From Burkholderia sp. S171 (GTDB taxonomy: Bacteria > Pseudomonadota > Gammaproteobacteria > Burkholderiales > Burkholderiaceae): a stretch of DNA of 64,000 bases. The DNA is taken from NCBI RefSeq assembly GCF_009766085.1, contig NZ_LMUF01000011.1:83319-147318 (forward strand). Reading direction: 5' to 3'. Numbering within the stretch: position 1 is the stretch's first letter; every line of letters begins with the position of its first letter. Both the position numbers and the translations under genes were made by a program. Below, in pieces: positions 1 to 9,257 of this stretch. The notes beneath the pieces were generated by a model, which was not told the DNA's origin, ran no database searches, and was given only the letters and a program-made list of their open reading frames with translations.

Positions 1-80
1 CCTCCAAATTTGAGACGCGACGTACGCAAGACGCGTTCCAGCTTATACGCTGCGGGCCTTAACCAGCGGGCATGCGACGA

Positions 81-1316
81 TCATGACGCCACGCCGCCGC
101 GCTTTTCGAGAACACTGCTCGGCAGCACATACCAGATGGCGCTCGCGATCTGCAGAGCGATCAGCACGCCCCACACGCTCAAGTGCGCCGCCGCAGGATA
201 GTGACCGCCTTGGGCCGGCCAGCGCGACAGCATGGTGCCTATGCCCACTTGCAAGCCGAAGATCAGGATGAACAGCACCAGCGTGAGCGTGCTATGCGCG
301 CGGCCAATCATGTGCGTCGGGAAATACTCGGCCATCACGGCGTAACTCAGGATGCCGGTTCCGCCGAACACGCCGTAACACGCAATCAGCAACGCCGGCG
401 CAATGGGGGCGCGCACGAGCATCAGAACCTGCACAAGCACGAACAGCCCCATGCCAAAGCCGCAGAACGCATACACGGTGACACCGCGCTTTTGCAGACC
501 ACGCGCCGCCACGCCGAAACCGACGCAGCCGATCATCATCGCGATGCCGAGCACCGATACCAGCACCGCGGCATATTGAGCGCTGAGGCCCATGACATCG
601 AGGAGATAGGGCCTGATCCATAGCGACTGCATCGCGTAGAAAACGCCCTGCGTGACCACCGAAAACGATGCGATCTTCCAGAAGGCGCCGCTGCCCAGAA
701 TGTGCCACGTGCCCTTGAACTGCGTGAGCATGTCGGCTTTTCGATGCACGCCGTCTCGATGTTCCGGCGCAAACAGGAAGATGGCTGCCGCGACGGCGAG
801 GGTCATCGCAACAAGACCGAAACAGACGTTGCGCCAGTCGGTCACCCCGAGCAGCAGGGCAAGCGGTGAGCCGACCACTACGCCGCCGAGGCCGCCCACC
901 GCCATCACGAGGCCGTTGACCATCGGAAGCTGTGCCACAGGCAGGATTTGCGCGAGCGCCTTGAACGCCGCGCTCATGCAGACGGATACGCCCACGCCGA
1001 TCAGCAGCCGCCCCAGCATCATGGAGCCGATGCCGTGGGCTTCGCCGAACACGCCGATCCCAAGCGCCGCGAACAACAGCATGCCGGCCGTGACGCGGCG
1101 CGGGCCAAAGCGGTCGAGCAACATGCCCACAGGAATTTGTGCCGCCGCGAAGCCGAGAAAATACAGCGACGTGAGCAACCCGAGATCCGCGCCCGACAAA
1201 CCCAGGTCGTGCGTGATGTAAGGCGCGAAGCCGAGATTCACCCCGCGGAATACGTACGAGACGAAATATCCGGCGGAAAACAGGAAAAAGACGCGAAGCC
1301 GAACGGAATACGTCAT
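81..1316 (-). CDS. MFS transporter
   Basis: This is a major facilitator superfamily permease of about 411 residues, the usual size for a 12-helix MFS protein. The sequence is a run of hydrophobic segments with the cytoplasmic loop motif LLDRFGPRR after the second helix, which matches the MFS motif A. I chose the ATG at 1316 (MTYSVRLRVFF) because the first helix starts right after it; an upstream in-frame start at 1367 would add a non-membrane leader. It should be an inner-membrane carrier, but the substrate cannot be read from the sequence. It is followed by the window edge and preceded on the same strand by mltD, from which a terminator separates it. Confidence 0.85.
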   Translation of the reverse strand: MTYSVRLRVFFLFSAGYFVSYVFRGVNLGFAPYITHDLGLSGADLGLLTSLYFLGFAAAQIPVGMLLDRFGPRRVTAGMLLFAALGIGVFGEAHGIGSMMLGRLLIGVGVSVCMSAAFKALAQILPVAQLPMVNGLVMAVGGLGGVVVGSPLALLLGVTDWRNVCFGLVAMTLAVAAAIFLFAPEHRDGVHRKADMLTQFKGTWHILGSGAFWKIASFSVVTQGVFYAMQSLWIRPYLLDVMGLSAQYAAVLVSVLGIAMMIGCVGFGVAARGLQKRGVTVYAFCGFGMGLFVLVQVLMLVRAPIAPALLIACYGVFGGTGILSYAVMAEYFPTHMIGRAHSTLTLVLFILIFGLQVGIGTMLSRWPAQGGHYPAAAHLSVWGVLIALQIASAIWYVLPSSVLEKRGGVAS

Positions 1317-1369
1317 GTGCAGCGCAGGGGTTTTTATATGAAGCGGCAGTTTAACTCGCACGCACAAAC

Positions 1370-1398
1370 TAAAACGCCGTCACCTTGGTGACGGCGTG
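1370..1398 (-). terminator. Rho-independent terminator of mltD
   Basis: A 7-bp stem (ACGCCGT/ACGGCGT) with a further complementary CACC/GGTG closes a short loop and is followed on the minus strand by GTTTTAGTTTG. It lies about 22 bp beyond the mltD stop codon. Confidence 0.8.
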
Positions 1399-1420
1399 GA
1401 TTCTTGACCGCGCAGACAGG

Positions 1421-3070
1421 TTATTGCTTCTTCTTTTTATCTGTCGACTTGGTTGATTTCGAGGTTTTCGTTACCGCCTCGGGTTTGACCGCTTTGGACG
1501 GTGCGTTGAATTTTTCAGTTACGCGCGTCACCTTGGCCGGAGCGCTGGCCTTGCCGCCACGCGTCGTGCTCTTCGATTCCGGCACGTGCGTGCCGATCTT
1601 CGTCACGCCGCCCCTGTTCCGGCTCGACGCAGCCACCGTTTCCACGCGCACCGGACCGGGTTCAGCCGGCACAGCCTGCCCGACCGGCACGTGCAGCACG
1701 ATCAACTGACCGGGCATGACGGAATCGCGGTGCGTACGATTCCAGCTTTTAACCTGCGAGATCGACACGTTGTAGCGATCGGCGAAAGTCGACATGGATT
1801 GCGCGCGGCGAACGCGGATCAACATCTTGCGGGTATCGGGAACGTCCGGTTCAACCGCCAGCATGGCGCTTTCGGCGACGTCGGCGCTGATGTCCTCGTC
1901 GTCGTCGTCGCTACGCGGCACTACGATGGTCGAGCCCGCTTTCAACCGCATACCCGCCGGAATGCGGTTCACCGACATCAGCGTGTCCGCGTCCACACCA
2001 ATTTTCTGCGCGATGACCGCGGGCGTTGCCCGTTCACTCACCGTATAAGTCGTCCACGACGACAACTGCCCCGAATACGATTTCAGATTCTTCTGGAAAG
2101 CGCTGGCGTTATCGAAGGGAAGCAAAATCTGCGGACTCGTTGCGCCGAGAATCACCGGCTTCGCAAACGACGGATTAAGCGAGCGGAACTCCTCCACCGT
2201 CATGCCCGCGAGCTTGGCGGCCATCGTCACGTCCATGTCGCGCGACGTGGTGACCGTCACGAAATACGGGTGATTCGGAATGTCCGGAAGCGTCAGCCCG
2301 TACATTTGCGGATTGGCGACGATGTTCTTCACCGCCTGCAGCTTCGGCACGTAGTTGCGCGTCTCGTTTGGCATCCGCAGGCTTTGATAGTCCGTCGGCA
2401 AGCCCATCGCCTCGTTTTTGGCGATCGCCTTCTGCACATTGCCCTCGCCCCAGTTGTACGCGGCGAGCGCTAAGTCCCAGTCGCCGAACATATCGTGGAG
2501 GCGCGAAAGATAGTCGAGCGCCGCGCTGGTCGACGCCAGCACGTCGCGCCGCTCATCCTGAAACATGTTCTGTTTGAGGTTGTAGTCGCGGCCCGTGCCC
2601 GGCACGAACTGCCACATGCCGGCGGCCTTCGCGACCGATAACGCTTGCGGGTTATAGGCCGATTCGATAAACGGCAGCAACGCGAGTTCGGTCGGCATGT
2701 GCCGCTGCTCGAGTTCCTCGACGATGTGATACAGGTATTTTTGCGAGCGGCCAGTCATGCGCTCGACGTAATCCGGCCGTTGCGCGTACCAGTTGACCTG
2801 CATGTCGACCAGGTCGCTTTGCAGATCAGGAATCTGGAAACCACGGCGGATACGGCCCCACAAATCGCTGTCAGGTCCGCTCAGTGAATCGAGCGACGTC
2901 TTGTCGACGTTGATCGTTTCCTTGGCGGCGGCAGTTCTGCGGATGGCGTCTGCTACGGTCTGCTGATTTTGCGCTGAAGGGAGGGAAGAAAGGGAATTGG
3001 TCGCTGTCGGGCCCTGGCTGGCACATGCAGCCAAAGTCAGGACGAGGAGCGCACTTAAAATCAATCGCAT
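1421..3070 (-). CDS. mltD: Membrane-bound lytic murein transglycosylase D
   Basis: This is a lipoprotein lytic transglycosylase that cleaves the MurNAc-GlcNAc bond of peptidoglycan with formation of 1,6-anhydromuramic acid. The ATG at 3070 gives 549 residues starting with a lipoprotein signal (lipobox LAAC), so it should be anchored in the outer membrane. An SLT domain spans roughly residues 95-240, with the catalytic Glu in LLPFIESAYNP and the downstream AAGMWQF and AYNWGEGNV motifs. Two LysM-like peptidoglycan-binding repeats follow (about 335-385 and 420-465), and the C-terminus is rich in Lys, Thr and Ser. E. coli MltD has the same domain order. Gene order mltD next to gloB is also found in E. 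coli. Confidence 0.93.
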   Translation of the reverse strand: MRLILSALLVLTLAACASQGPTATNSLSSLPSAQNQQTVADAIRRTAAAKETINVDKTSLDSLSGPDSDLWGRIRRGFQIPDLQSDLVDMQVNWYAQRPDYVERMTGRSQKYLYHIVEELEQRHMPTELALLPFIESAYNPQALSVAKAAGMWQFVPGTGRDYNLKQNMFQDERRDVLASTSAALDYLSRLHDMFGDWDLALAAYNWGEGNVQKAIAKNEAMGLPTDYQSLRMPNETRNYVPKLQAVKNIVANPQMYGLTLPDIPNHPYFVTVTTSRDMDVTMAAKLAGMTVEEFRSLNPSFAKPVILGATSPQILLPFDNASAFQKNLKSYSGQLSSWTTYTVSERATPAVIAQKIGVDADTLMSVNRIPAGMRLKAGSTIVVPRSDDDDEDISADVAESAMLAVEPDVPDTRKMLIRVRRAQSMSTFADRYNVSISQVKSWNRTHRDSVMPGQLIVLHVPVGQAVPAEPGPVRVETVAASSRNRGGVTKIGTHVPESKSTTRGGKASAPAKVTRVTEKFNAPSKAVKPEAVTKTSKSTKSTDKKKKQ

Positions 3071-3228
3071 GAACGTCTCGGATTCCAAAAAATGTGCTTG
3101 GAAATTTGGACCCGATAGTACGGAACCGCACTCATCACGTCAATATAAATGCCAAAAAACACTGCAAAATCCGGGGCCTGCAATGGTTTTCAACGTTTCA
3201 GATGAAGATAACCGCAGGCCGGCACGGG

Positions 3229-4032
3229 TTAGCGAAATTTATCCTTCCAGCCGCGCAACAGTGTGAAGGCGTCGAGCCGGTCTCGCACCGGGCGCTCGAA
3301 CTGCGCGGCAAGCGTCGTCTGCACGCTTTTTTCGCTGACACGGAGGAACGGGTTTGCGTTCCGTTCGTGAAGGAGCGTGGTCGGAATGGTCGGCTGCTTG
3401 CGCTCGCGCAAGCCCTCTGCCTCCTTCTGCCATTGCGCCAGCGCCAGGTTATCCGGCTCGGCCGCGCGGGCAAAACGGATATTCGACAGCGTATATTCGT
3501 GGGCGCAATGAACCAGCGTGGCGTCGGGGAGCGCGGCAAGCGCATCGAGTGAATTGAGCATTTGTTGCGGCGTGCCTTCGAACAAACGGCCGCAACCGCT
3601 TGCGAACAAGGTGTCGCCGCAAAAAAGATGCGGCGTGCCTTCCGGGTCACCTGGCTGGAAGTACGCTATATGTCCCGCGGTATGGCCAGGCACGTCGATA
3701 ACCGAGCATTCCAGCGCCGGACTCGCGATACTGACGTGATCGCCCTGCTTCACGCGCCGCGTTAGATGGTCGATAGCCTCGCCAGCCGGGCCGATCACCG
3801 GAATTTCCCCGTCGGCTGATTGGCTAACGAGCAGTTTTGCGACGCCGCCGACGTGGTCGTGGTGGTGGTGCGTGAGTAAAATAGCGGTTAGCCGCCAACC
3901 GCGTTTCGTCAAATAGGCTTCGACGGGCGCGGCGTCGCCAGGATCGACCACGACGGCATTGTGACCGTCCGACACCAGCCAGATGTAGTTGTCTTCGAAC
4001 GCCGGAACCGGCACGTACTCAAGCGTTTTCAT
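3229..4032 (-). CDS. gloB: Hydroxyacylglutathione hydrolase (glyoxalase II)
   Basis: The 267-residue protein hydrolyses S-D-lactoylglutathione to D-lactate and glutathione, the second step of methylglyoxal detoxification. It is a metallo-beta-lactamase fold enzyme: the metal-binding [10 protein letters not shown] is at about residues 52-61, a further ligand sits in [11 protein letters not shown], and FCGDTLF supplies the bridging Asp. Length and the C-terminal substrate-binding region match the family. I chose the ATG at 4032 (MKTLEYVPV), preceded by a GGGTGAG-like ribosome site; a GTG at 4044 is also possible. The gene diverges from the methyltransferase at 4051 with only 18 bp between the start codons. 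Confidence 0.95.
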   Translation of the reverse strand: MKTLEYVPVPAFEDNYIWLVSDGHNAVVVDPGDAAPVEAYLTKRGWRLTAILLTHHHHDHVGGVAKLLVSQSADGEIPVIGPAGEAIDHLTRRVKQGDHVSIASPALECSVIDVPGHTAGHIAYFQPGDPEGTPHLFCGDTLFASGCGRLFEGTPQQMLNSLDALAALPDATLVHCAHEYTLSNIRFARAAEPDNLALAQWQKEAEGLRERKQPTIPTTLLHERNANPFLRVSEKSVQTTLAAQFERPVRDRLDAFTLLRGWKDKFR

Positions 4033-4050
4033 AAGGCGACTCACCCGAAC

Positions 4051-4896
4051 ATGTCAGAGCGAACAATTATAGACTGGCCCGCCTGGACACTCTCCGCGCC
4101 CGGCCGCTATGTGCTGGAGTGGGAGCAGGCACAGCTCGACCGCGTGGTGTCGGATATCTTCGGCTATCACGCGCTGCAACTCGGCCTGCCCGGGCTCGAC
4201 GCGTTGCGCGAGAATCGCATGCCGTATCGAGGCCTCGTGCTCGATACCGCCAGCGCCGCCAGTGCGCCCTTCACGCTGCCCCCGCCGGTTTCGCCTGACG
4301 CGCGGCCGGGCGTGACATCGCTGCCGTCGGCGAGCCGCGGTCTGCACGCGCCCGAGGGACGCAGCGCCGTGTGGTGCGACCTGCTCGACTTGCCGTTCGA
4401 AGCGCAGAGCGTCGATCTGCTGGTCATGCCGCATACGCTGGAATTCACGAGCGACCCGCATCGGTTGCTCAGGGAAGCTGAACGCGTGCTGGTGCCTGAA
4501 GGACAGTTGATCATCCTGGGATTTAATTCCCTGAGCCTGTGGGGGGCGCGGCAATCGCTCGGCAAGGTTGCGGGCAAGCCGTTCGTCCCGTCCGCACACG
4601 AAATGATCGCGTTCACGCGGATCAAGGACTGGATCAAGCTGCTCGGATTCGACCTTGAACGCGGACGCTTCGGCTGCTATCGTCCGCCTCTCTTGACCGA
4701 ACAGTGGCTGGCGCGATATCAGTTCATGGAAGCCGCCGGCGACCGCTGGTGGCCCATTTTTGGCGCCGCCTACATGATCACAGCGATCAAGCGCGTGCGC
4801 GGCATGCGCTTGATCGGGCCGCGCAAGCTGAAAAAACCAGCCCTCGCACCGGGCCTCGCCCCGGTCGCCACGCCGCATACACGCAACGAGCATTGA
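4051..4896 (+). CDS. Class I SAM-dependent methyltransferase (YafS-like)
   Basis: This 281-residue protein carries a late-half Rossmann methyltransferase (Methyltransf_11 type). The visible segments are [20 protein letters not shown] and the post-motif region [21 protein letters not shown], typical of SAM-dependent methyltransferases; the canonical N-terminal GxGxG loop is poorly preserved. It occupies the position of yafS in the E. coli gloB-yafS-rnhA-dnaQ neighbourhood. The substrate is unknown. The start at 4051 is the first ATG beyond gloB; longer in-frame starts would run into the divergent gloB gene. Its stop overlaps the rnhA start by one base (TGATG), indicating translational coupling. 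Confidence 0.85.
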   Translation: MSERTIIDWPAWTLSAPGRYVLEWEQAQLDRVVSDIFGYHALQLGLPGLDALRENRMPYRGLVLDTASAASAPFTLPPPVSPDARPGVTSLPSASRGLHAPEGRSAVWCDLLDLPFEAQSVDLLVMPHTLEFTSDPHRLLREAERVLVPEGQLIILGFNSLSLWGARQSLGKVAGKPFVPSAHEMIAFTRIKDWIKLLGFDLERGRFGCYRPPLLTEQWLARYQFMEAAGDRWWPIFGAAYMITAIKRVRGMRLIGPRKLKKPALAPGLAPVATPHTRNEH

Positions 4897-5354
4897 TGAC
4901 CTTAGATACCACAGACAAAGTAATCGACATTTATACCGACGGTGCCTGCAAAGGCAATCCCGGCCCCGGCGGCTGGGGTGCACTTCTGCGTTTCGGCGAT
5001 CAGGAAAAGGAATTGTTCGGCGGCGAAACGCCGACGACCAATAACCGCATGGAGCTCATGGGCGTGATTTCAGCGCTCGAAGCGCTCAAGCGGCCGTGTC
5101 GCGTGGTTATTCATACGGACTCGCAATATGTCCAGAAGGGCATTAGCGAATGGATCCACGGCTGGAAAAAGAAGAACTGGATGACGGCGGCGAAAACACC
5201 CGTCAAGAACGCGGATCTCTGGAAGCGGCTCGATGCGCTGGTGGTCCAGCATCAGATTGAATGGCGCTGGGTGAAAGGTCATTCGGGCCATCCGGAAAAC
5301 GAACGCGCCGACGCGCTCGCGAATCGCGGCGTCACTTCACTCGCCGAAGGTTAA
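4896..5354 (+). CDS. rnhA: Ribonuclease HI
   Basis: RNase HI removes the RNA strand of RNA-DNA hybrids such as R-loops and lagging-strand primers. The 152-residue protein has the four conserved acidic residues of the fold: Asp in [17 protein letters not shown], Glu in NRMELMG, Asp in IHTDSQYV and Asp in NERADALA, plus the basic protrusion HGWKKKNW. Length is as in E. coli (155). The ATG overlaps the upstream methyltransferase stop by one base. dnaQ follows 11 bp downstream on the same strand, whereas in E. coli rnhA and dnaQ are divergent. Confidence 0.97.
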   Translation: MTLDTTDKVIDIYTDGACKGNPGPGGWGALLRFGDQEKELFGGETPTTNNRMELMGVISALEALKRPCRVVIHTDSQYVQKGISEWIHGWKKKNWMTAAKTPVKNADLWKRLDALVVQHQIEWRWVKGHSGHPENERADALANRGVTSLAEG

Positions 5355-5365
5355 TTCTTATCTCT

Positions 5366-6103
5366 ATGCGCCAACTCGTACTCGATACCGAAACCACCGG
5401 CCTCAACGCCCGCACGGGCGACCGTATTATTGAAATCGGCTGCGTCGAGCTTGTGAATCGACGGCTCACCGGCAATAACCTGCACTTCTACGTGAATCCC
5501 GGACGCGACAGCGATCCGGGCGCGCTGGCGGTGCACGGCCTGACGACGGAATTCCTCAGCGATAAACCCAAGTTCGCCGATATCGCCGCCGAGTTGCGCG
5601 ACTTCGTCGCGGGCGCAGAGTTGATCATTCACAACGCGCCGTTCGACGTCGGTTTCATGGACGTGGAGTTCGGTCTGATCGGCATGTCTGGCGTGAAGGA
5701 AGTGTGCGGCGGCGTGATCGACACGCTGGTGCAGGCGAAGCAGATGTTCCCCGGCAAGCGCAATTCACTCGATGCGTTGTGCGACCGGTTCGGTATTAGC
5801 AACGCGCATCGGACGCTGCATGGCGCCCTGCTCGACTCCGAATTGCTGGCAGAAGTTTACCTGGCGATGACGCGCGGCCAGGAAAGCTTGGTGATCGATA
5901 TGCTCGGAGAGACGCAGGCGATGGGTGAAGGCCATGCGCCGCGTATCTCTCTCGACGATTTGCAGTTGCCGGTGCTGGTGGCGTCGGAGGAAGAACTGAG
6001 CGCGCATCTCGCCGTCCTCGATGATCTCGACAAGGCGGTCAAGGGGACGAGCGTGTGGCGAATCGAGACGGTGATCGCGGTCGAGGTAGCGGCGGGATCC
6101 TGA
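5366..6103 (+). CDS. dnaQ: DNA polymerase III epsilon subunit (3'-5' proofreading exonuclease)
   Basis: Epsilon is the proofreading subunit of the replicative polymerase core. The 245-residue protein shows the DEDDh exonuclease motifs: Exo I DTETTGL near the N-terminus, Exo II in HNAPFDVGFMD, and Exo III HGALLDSELLA in which His and Asp are catalytic. The C-terminal tail after about residue 190 would bind the alpha subunit. The ATG at 5366 begins MRQLVLDTETTG; longer open frames upstream overlap rnhA. It is probably the last gene of the methyltransferase-rnhA-dnaQ operon, and a tRNA gene follows 79 bp later. Confidence 0.96.
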   Translation: MRQLVLDTETTGLNARTGDRIIEIGCVELVNRRLTGNNLHFYVNPGRDSDPGALAVHGLTTEFLSDKPKFADIAAELRDFVAGAELIIHNAPFDVGFMDVEFGLIGMSGVKEVCGGVIDTLVQAKQMFPGKRNSLDALCDRFGISNAHRTLHGALLDSELLAEVYLAMTRGQESLVIDMLGETQAMGEGHAPRISLDDLQLPVLVASEEELSAHLAVLDDLDKAVKGTSVWRIETVIAVEVAAGS

Positions 6104-6182
6104 TCCAGGCAATACGATTATTGAAGCGCTCAAAGATTCGCTTTACGAAATCCAGAAGCTCTGACATAATCCAAAGCTCTTC

Positions 6183-6257
6183 GGGTGGTTAGCTCAGCGG
6201 TAGAGCACTGCCTTCACACGGCAGGGGTCACAGGTTCAATCCCTGTACCACCCACCA
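6183..6257 (+). tRNA. tRNA-Val (anticodon CAC)
   Basis: The 75-nt cloverleaf has acceptor stem GGGTGGT/ACCACCC, anticodon stem CTGCC/GGCAG closing the loop TTCACAC (anticodon CAC, decoding GTG), and a T-arm containing GGTTCAATCC. The 3' CCA is encoded (6255-6257). Confidence 0.96.
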
Positions 6258-6287
6258 GGATTTCGCGGTTGAGTTTGCATCGCGTTG

Positions 6288-6323
6288 AAAAAGGCCCTCA
6301 GGCAAATGCTTGAGGGCCTTTTT
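6288..6323. terminator. Rho-independent terminator after tRNA-Val
   Basis: An A-rich/T-rich flanked stem AGGCCCTCA/TGAGGGCCT with a short loop is followed on the plus strand by TTTTTCTTT. It lies 31 bp beyond the tRNA. The A run on the left side means it could also act on minus-strand transcripts. Confidence 0.85.
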
Positions 6324-6608
6324 CTTTGTGCCAGAGATTCCGAATTTTTGCCTCTAGGGCGAAGAAGAGGCGAGAGCGGAAATCACCCCAGACACAGTGA
6401 CTACCATCTGCTAATTTCCCACCGCGAAAGCGAGTCATAGCCATACGCTCATACGTCATCACGGCACCGGGTGAAACGACGAGCGCCGCCAAGTTAATCC
6501 GATTTGAACTGCGACCAGATAACCGTGGAAGAACCGCCCTCGCGCGGTCCATTTGATAATAGTTGATAAGTGGCATACCATCGAAATCGACATTTTGAGG
6601 GCACAGCC
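6324..6608. other. Intergenic region between tRNA-Val terminator and ParD-like gene
   Basis: About 285 bp, visibly less GC-rich than the chromosome around it. It holds a minus-strand open frame of 92 codons that I do not accept because its last codons are the terminator hairpin and it resembles nothing I recognise. The promoter of the downstream toxin-antitoxin pair must lie in the right-hand part; GAGGG about 10 bp before 6609 is a plausible ribosome site. Confidence 0.5.
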
Positions 6609-6866
6609 ATGATTAGCGCAGACCTTGGGCAGCAACTTGAGGGGTACATCGCCAAGCTGGTCGAGACGGGCCGCTACGGCTCGAAAAGCGAAGTCTTACG
6701 CGAAGGCGTGAGGCTCATTCAGGACCGCGAGACACAGCTTGCCGCGCTGGATGCTGTGATCGGACGCGGCATCGCCGATTCCGACGCGGAGCGGGGCAAG
6801 CCCGCCGAGGAAGTGTTCGACCGGCTCGAAGCAAAGTATCGGGCGATGGTGAACGACAAGCCATGA
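6609..6866 (+). CDS. ParD-like type II antitoxin
   Basis: This 85-residue protein looks like a ribbon-helix-helix antitoxin of the ParD/CopG group: it starts MISADLGQQLEGYIAKLVETG, continues with the helix-turn-helix signature RYGSKSEVLREGVRLI, and ends in a charged, probably disordered tail that would wrap the toxin. The family represses its own promoter. The ATG at 6609 has a GAGGG ribosome site; an earlier in-frame start at 6570 adds residues not typical of the family. Its last codons overlap the downstream toxin by 4 bp (ATGA), the usual antitoxin-first coupling. Confidence 0.9.
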   Translation: MISADLGQQLEGYIAKLVETGRYGSKSEVLREGVRLIQDRETQLAALDAVIGRGIADSDAERGKPAEEVFDRLEAKYRAMVNDKP

Positions 6867-7165
6867 AAGTTCGCATTTTGCCCGCCGCGGAGGCCGAGGT
6901 TGAGGCCATCGGCGATTACGTCGCCCGAGACAATCCGCGCCGCGCCGTGAGCTTCGTGCGGGAACTGCGAGACAAGTGCTTGAGCCTTGTCGACATGGCG
7001 CTCGCCTTCCCACTCGTGCCGCGCTACGAGGATCTTGGCGTGCGGCACCGGGTTCACGGCAGCTACCAGATTTTCTATCGCGTCGTGGGCCAGCCCGCCG
7101 AGCGGATCGACGTGATTCATATACTGCACGGCGCGCGCAACTACGGCGCGATCCTCTTTCCGTAG
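6863..7165 (+). CDS. ParE/RelE-like type II toxin
   Basis: This 100-residue protein has the RelE/ParE fold signature: an N-terminal strand VRILPAAEAEVEAIGDYVA, the central helix pair, then VPRYEDLGVRHRVHGSYQIFYRV and the C-terminal strand DVIHILHGARNY. ParE-family toxins inhibit DNA gyrase, while RelE-family members cleave ribosome-bound mRNA; the DVIHILHGARNY ending and the ParD partner favour ParE, but this is inference. The start codon overlaps the antitoxin stop (ATGA). The pair stands alone beside a tRNA gene, with no integrase visible. Confidence 0.88.
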   Translation: MKVRILPAAEAEVEAIGDYVARDNPRRAVSFVRELRDKCLSLVDMALAFPLVPRYEDLGVRHRVHGSYQIFYRVVGQPAERIDVIHILHGARNYGAILFP

Positions 7166-7360
7166 ATCGGCAGGAGCCGCCTTGACGGCAGCGCCGCCAA
7201 GCGTTCTACGGACTGCCTGTCGGGTTATTTGAACACCCTAAAGGTTTGTGTCACAACTTCGCCAACAGCTTCGTTCGACATGACGTCAAACGACAAGCCT
7301 CCGTGAACGGCGGCTCGGCGAAGAAACCTTCCCACCGCACATGCGCAAGCACCGCTGCGA

Positions 7361-8116
7361 TCAACCCCTAAACGCAGGCCAATCGCTCATATCAGTTGGA
7401 CCTTTGATGCGCGCAAGCGGAAAAGTCTCGTTTTCGCGCAGCGTCTCCACTTGCCCGTCGCCGAGAAAGTGCACCGCATGACGCTCGCCGAGCACCGTGC
7501 CATGTGTACCATCGGAATACAAAGCCGACCCCTCAGGCAACGCCAACACCTGCTCCGGTGCATTAATCGCGAGAAACTCCGCAAGGCGCTCCTCACGGCT
7601 TTCGCCGTTATACCCAACCGGCTTACCGCCAATGAAGTGGGGGTTGACCTGGAACGGTATAAGTCCGAGCGCGCGCAGCGTCGGCGGCTGGACAACGGGC
7701 ATGTCGTTAGTGGTACGGATAGTCGGACTCGCTACATTGCTTCCAGCGCTCCATCCCATGTAGGGCGTACCCGCCATCACCTTCGCGCAAATCGCATCGA
7801 TAATGCCGGCATCGTAGAGTCGCTTGAGCAGCGCGAACGTGTTGCCGCCTCCGATCGCGATAGCCTCCGCCTGTTCTATCGCCGCAAGCGGGTTATCGCT
7901 GCGATGAATCGATTCGAGCGAATAACCAAGGCGGTCAAACGCCGGCTTGACCTGATCTTCGTAGTTATCGAAGCTGAACGTGACTGCCGCGAACGGTACA
8001 AACAACACCTTCCGCGGCTCATGCTTCAACACCATGTGAATCTGCTCGCTGGCATGTTCCAGATAACCGAGCTGGTCCTTGCGCGAGCTGCTCATCAAAA
8101 GAACGCGTTGTGTCAT
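7361..8116 (-). CDS. pepE: Dipeptidase E (aspartyl dipeptidase)
   Basis: PepE is a cytoplasmic serine peptidase (family S51) that hydrolyses dipeptides with N-terminal aspartate. The 251-residue protein shows the nucleophile elbow GWSAGSNVASPTI with the active-site Ser, the upstream AIAIGGGNTFALL oxyanion loop, and the VNPHFIGG segment with the conserved His region. E. coli PepE is 229 residues. I chose the ATG at 8116 (MTQRVLLMSSSR); a second ATG lies three codons upstream. It is monocistronic by appearance, with about 70 bp to the next minus-strand gene. Confidence 0.9.
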   Translation of the reverse strand: MTQRVLLMSSSRKDQLGYLEHASEQIHMVLKHEPRKVLFVPFAAVTFSFDNYEDQVKPAFDRLGYSLESIHRSDNPLAAIEQAEAIAIGGGNTFALLKRLYDAGIIDAICAKVMAGTPYMGWSAGSNVASPTIRTTNDMPVVQPPTLRALGLIPFQVNPHFIGGKPVGYNGESREERLAEFLAINAPEQVLALPEGSALYSDGTHGTVLGERHAVHFLGDGQVETLRENETFPLARIKGPTDMSDWPAFRG

Positions 8117-8186
8117 GCCATACACCTCTTAATGACCGCCCGACGCTGACCCAAAACCCTGACCCGAGCTTAGCGCTCGCCCGGAT

Positions 8187-9050
8187 TCAAGCCCCGATGC
8201 TTGAACTCTGACGCAACGACGCGTCGAGCGCGCGCGCCGTCTTGCGGTCGCTCTCACTTGCCAGCGCGGCGCGAAAGACAGTTTTGCGATTATGTCCGGC
8301 GGCTGCGGGTGAATCCCACAGCAATTCCATCTTCACGCGCGCATCCCGGCCAAACAGACCACGCTTCTTCGGCACGACGGCGACAGCGCCAACGACGCCC
8401 TCCACCGCAGCGGAAGAACCATCGGAAACCGCGACTTCACCCATCCCGTCAGGCCATTTCACCGATAACTCCCGCGCATCGTACTGACCAAGTTTGCGGC
8501 TTTCGGCCCAGACGACGGCGGTGCGTGTGGTGGTATCGATGGAAATGGCATAGCGGCCGATAGCAAACCGGCGTGCCGCGATATTCGTGCGCCACAGCGC
8601 CCGCGGCCGGCAAATCCACAGCACCACGGCATAAAGCGCGGGCGCAACGAGCAGCCAGCCGTTGGTTTCGGCCAGTGCGTGCACGGCGTTTTTCCAGCCG
8701 GCAGTCCACGTAAAGAACCCCACCGACCACATCGCGAACAGGAAACTCAGCAGCGCGAGCAGCCGCAAGGCTTGCCGCAACCATTGCGGCAGCGGATGCA
8801 GCGGCCGTTCCGCGCGCGCCCGGGCGCCGGGAAGGAACAACAAAAGGAACAAAAGCACGATGGTGACGCAGGCCCACGGCGACGAAGTCATCGCACGCAT
8901 GGAAGAGAGGTAGCCCATCTGCGACATCGAGAACAACCAGCGCGCGGCCAGCACGAGTCCGATCGCCCGCAGCGCGAACACAGTGCCAGCACCGGGTGCC
9001 GGGCTCGCGCTACTCAGCTTCGTTCTCGCCAAAACTTCGCTCCTGTTCAC
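8187..9050 (-). CDS. Hypothetical membrane protein
   Basis: I do not recognise this protein. From the GTG at 9050, which is preceded by a good AAAGGA ribosome site five bases away, it is 287 residues. Three or four hydrophobic segments occupy roughly residues 20-45, 60-80, 95-120 and 130-150, followed by a soluble C-terminal domain of about 130 residues with beta-rich character and a Lys/Arg-rich patch (VVPKKRGLFGRDARVK). The open frame continues upstream to 9176, but that extension is Cys/Gly-rich and has no ribosome site. The domain layout resembles uncharacterised inner-membrane proteins with a cytoplasmic PH-like domain, which is only a guess. Confidence 0.7.
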   Translation of the reverse strand: MNRSEVLARTKLSSASPAPGAGTVFALRAIGLVLAARWLFSMSQMGYLSSMRAMTSSPWACVTIVLLFLLLFLPGARARAERPLHPLPQWLRQALRLLALLSFLFAMWSVGFFTWTAGWKNAVHALAETNGWLLVAPALYAVVLWICRPRALWRTNIAARRFAIGRYAISIDTTTRTAVVWAESRKLGQYDARELSVKWPDGMGEVAVSDGSSAAVEGVVGAVAVVPKKRGLFGRDARVKMELLWDSPAAAGHNRKTVFRAALASESDRKTARALDASLRQSSSIGA

Positions 9051-9257
9051 AACTGTCCTTTTAGCCCGGTAAGCGCGGTAAGTTCCTCCCGTCGCGCAAT
9101 GCGATTTTAAAGAGACTTCCGCGCCCATCCACACGTTCGCGCCAATGCTGCATTGCATTTCACGAGGCCCGCACATTATAGGGAGAATGTCGAAAACGGC
9201 ATCGGCCCGGTATGCTCACCCGACGATAACGCGTGAAGCTTGCCCCCACAGTGTGTC

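Noticed and set aside
6298..6576. A 92-codon minus-strand open frame between tRNA-Val and the ParD-like gene
   Set aside because: Its last codons are the terminator hairpin, no ribosome site is evident, and the product resembles nothing known to me.
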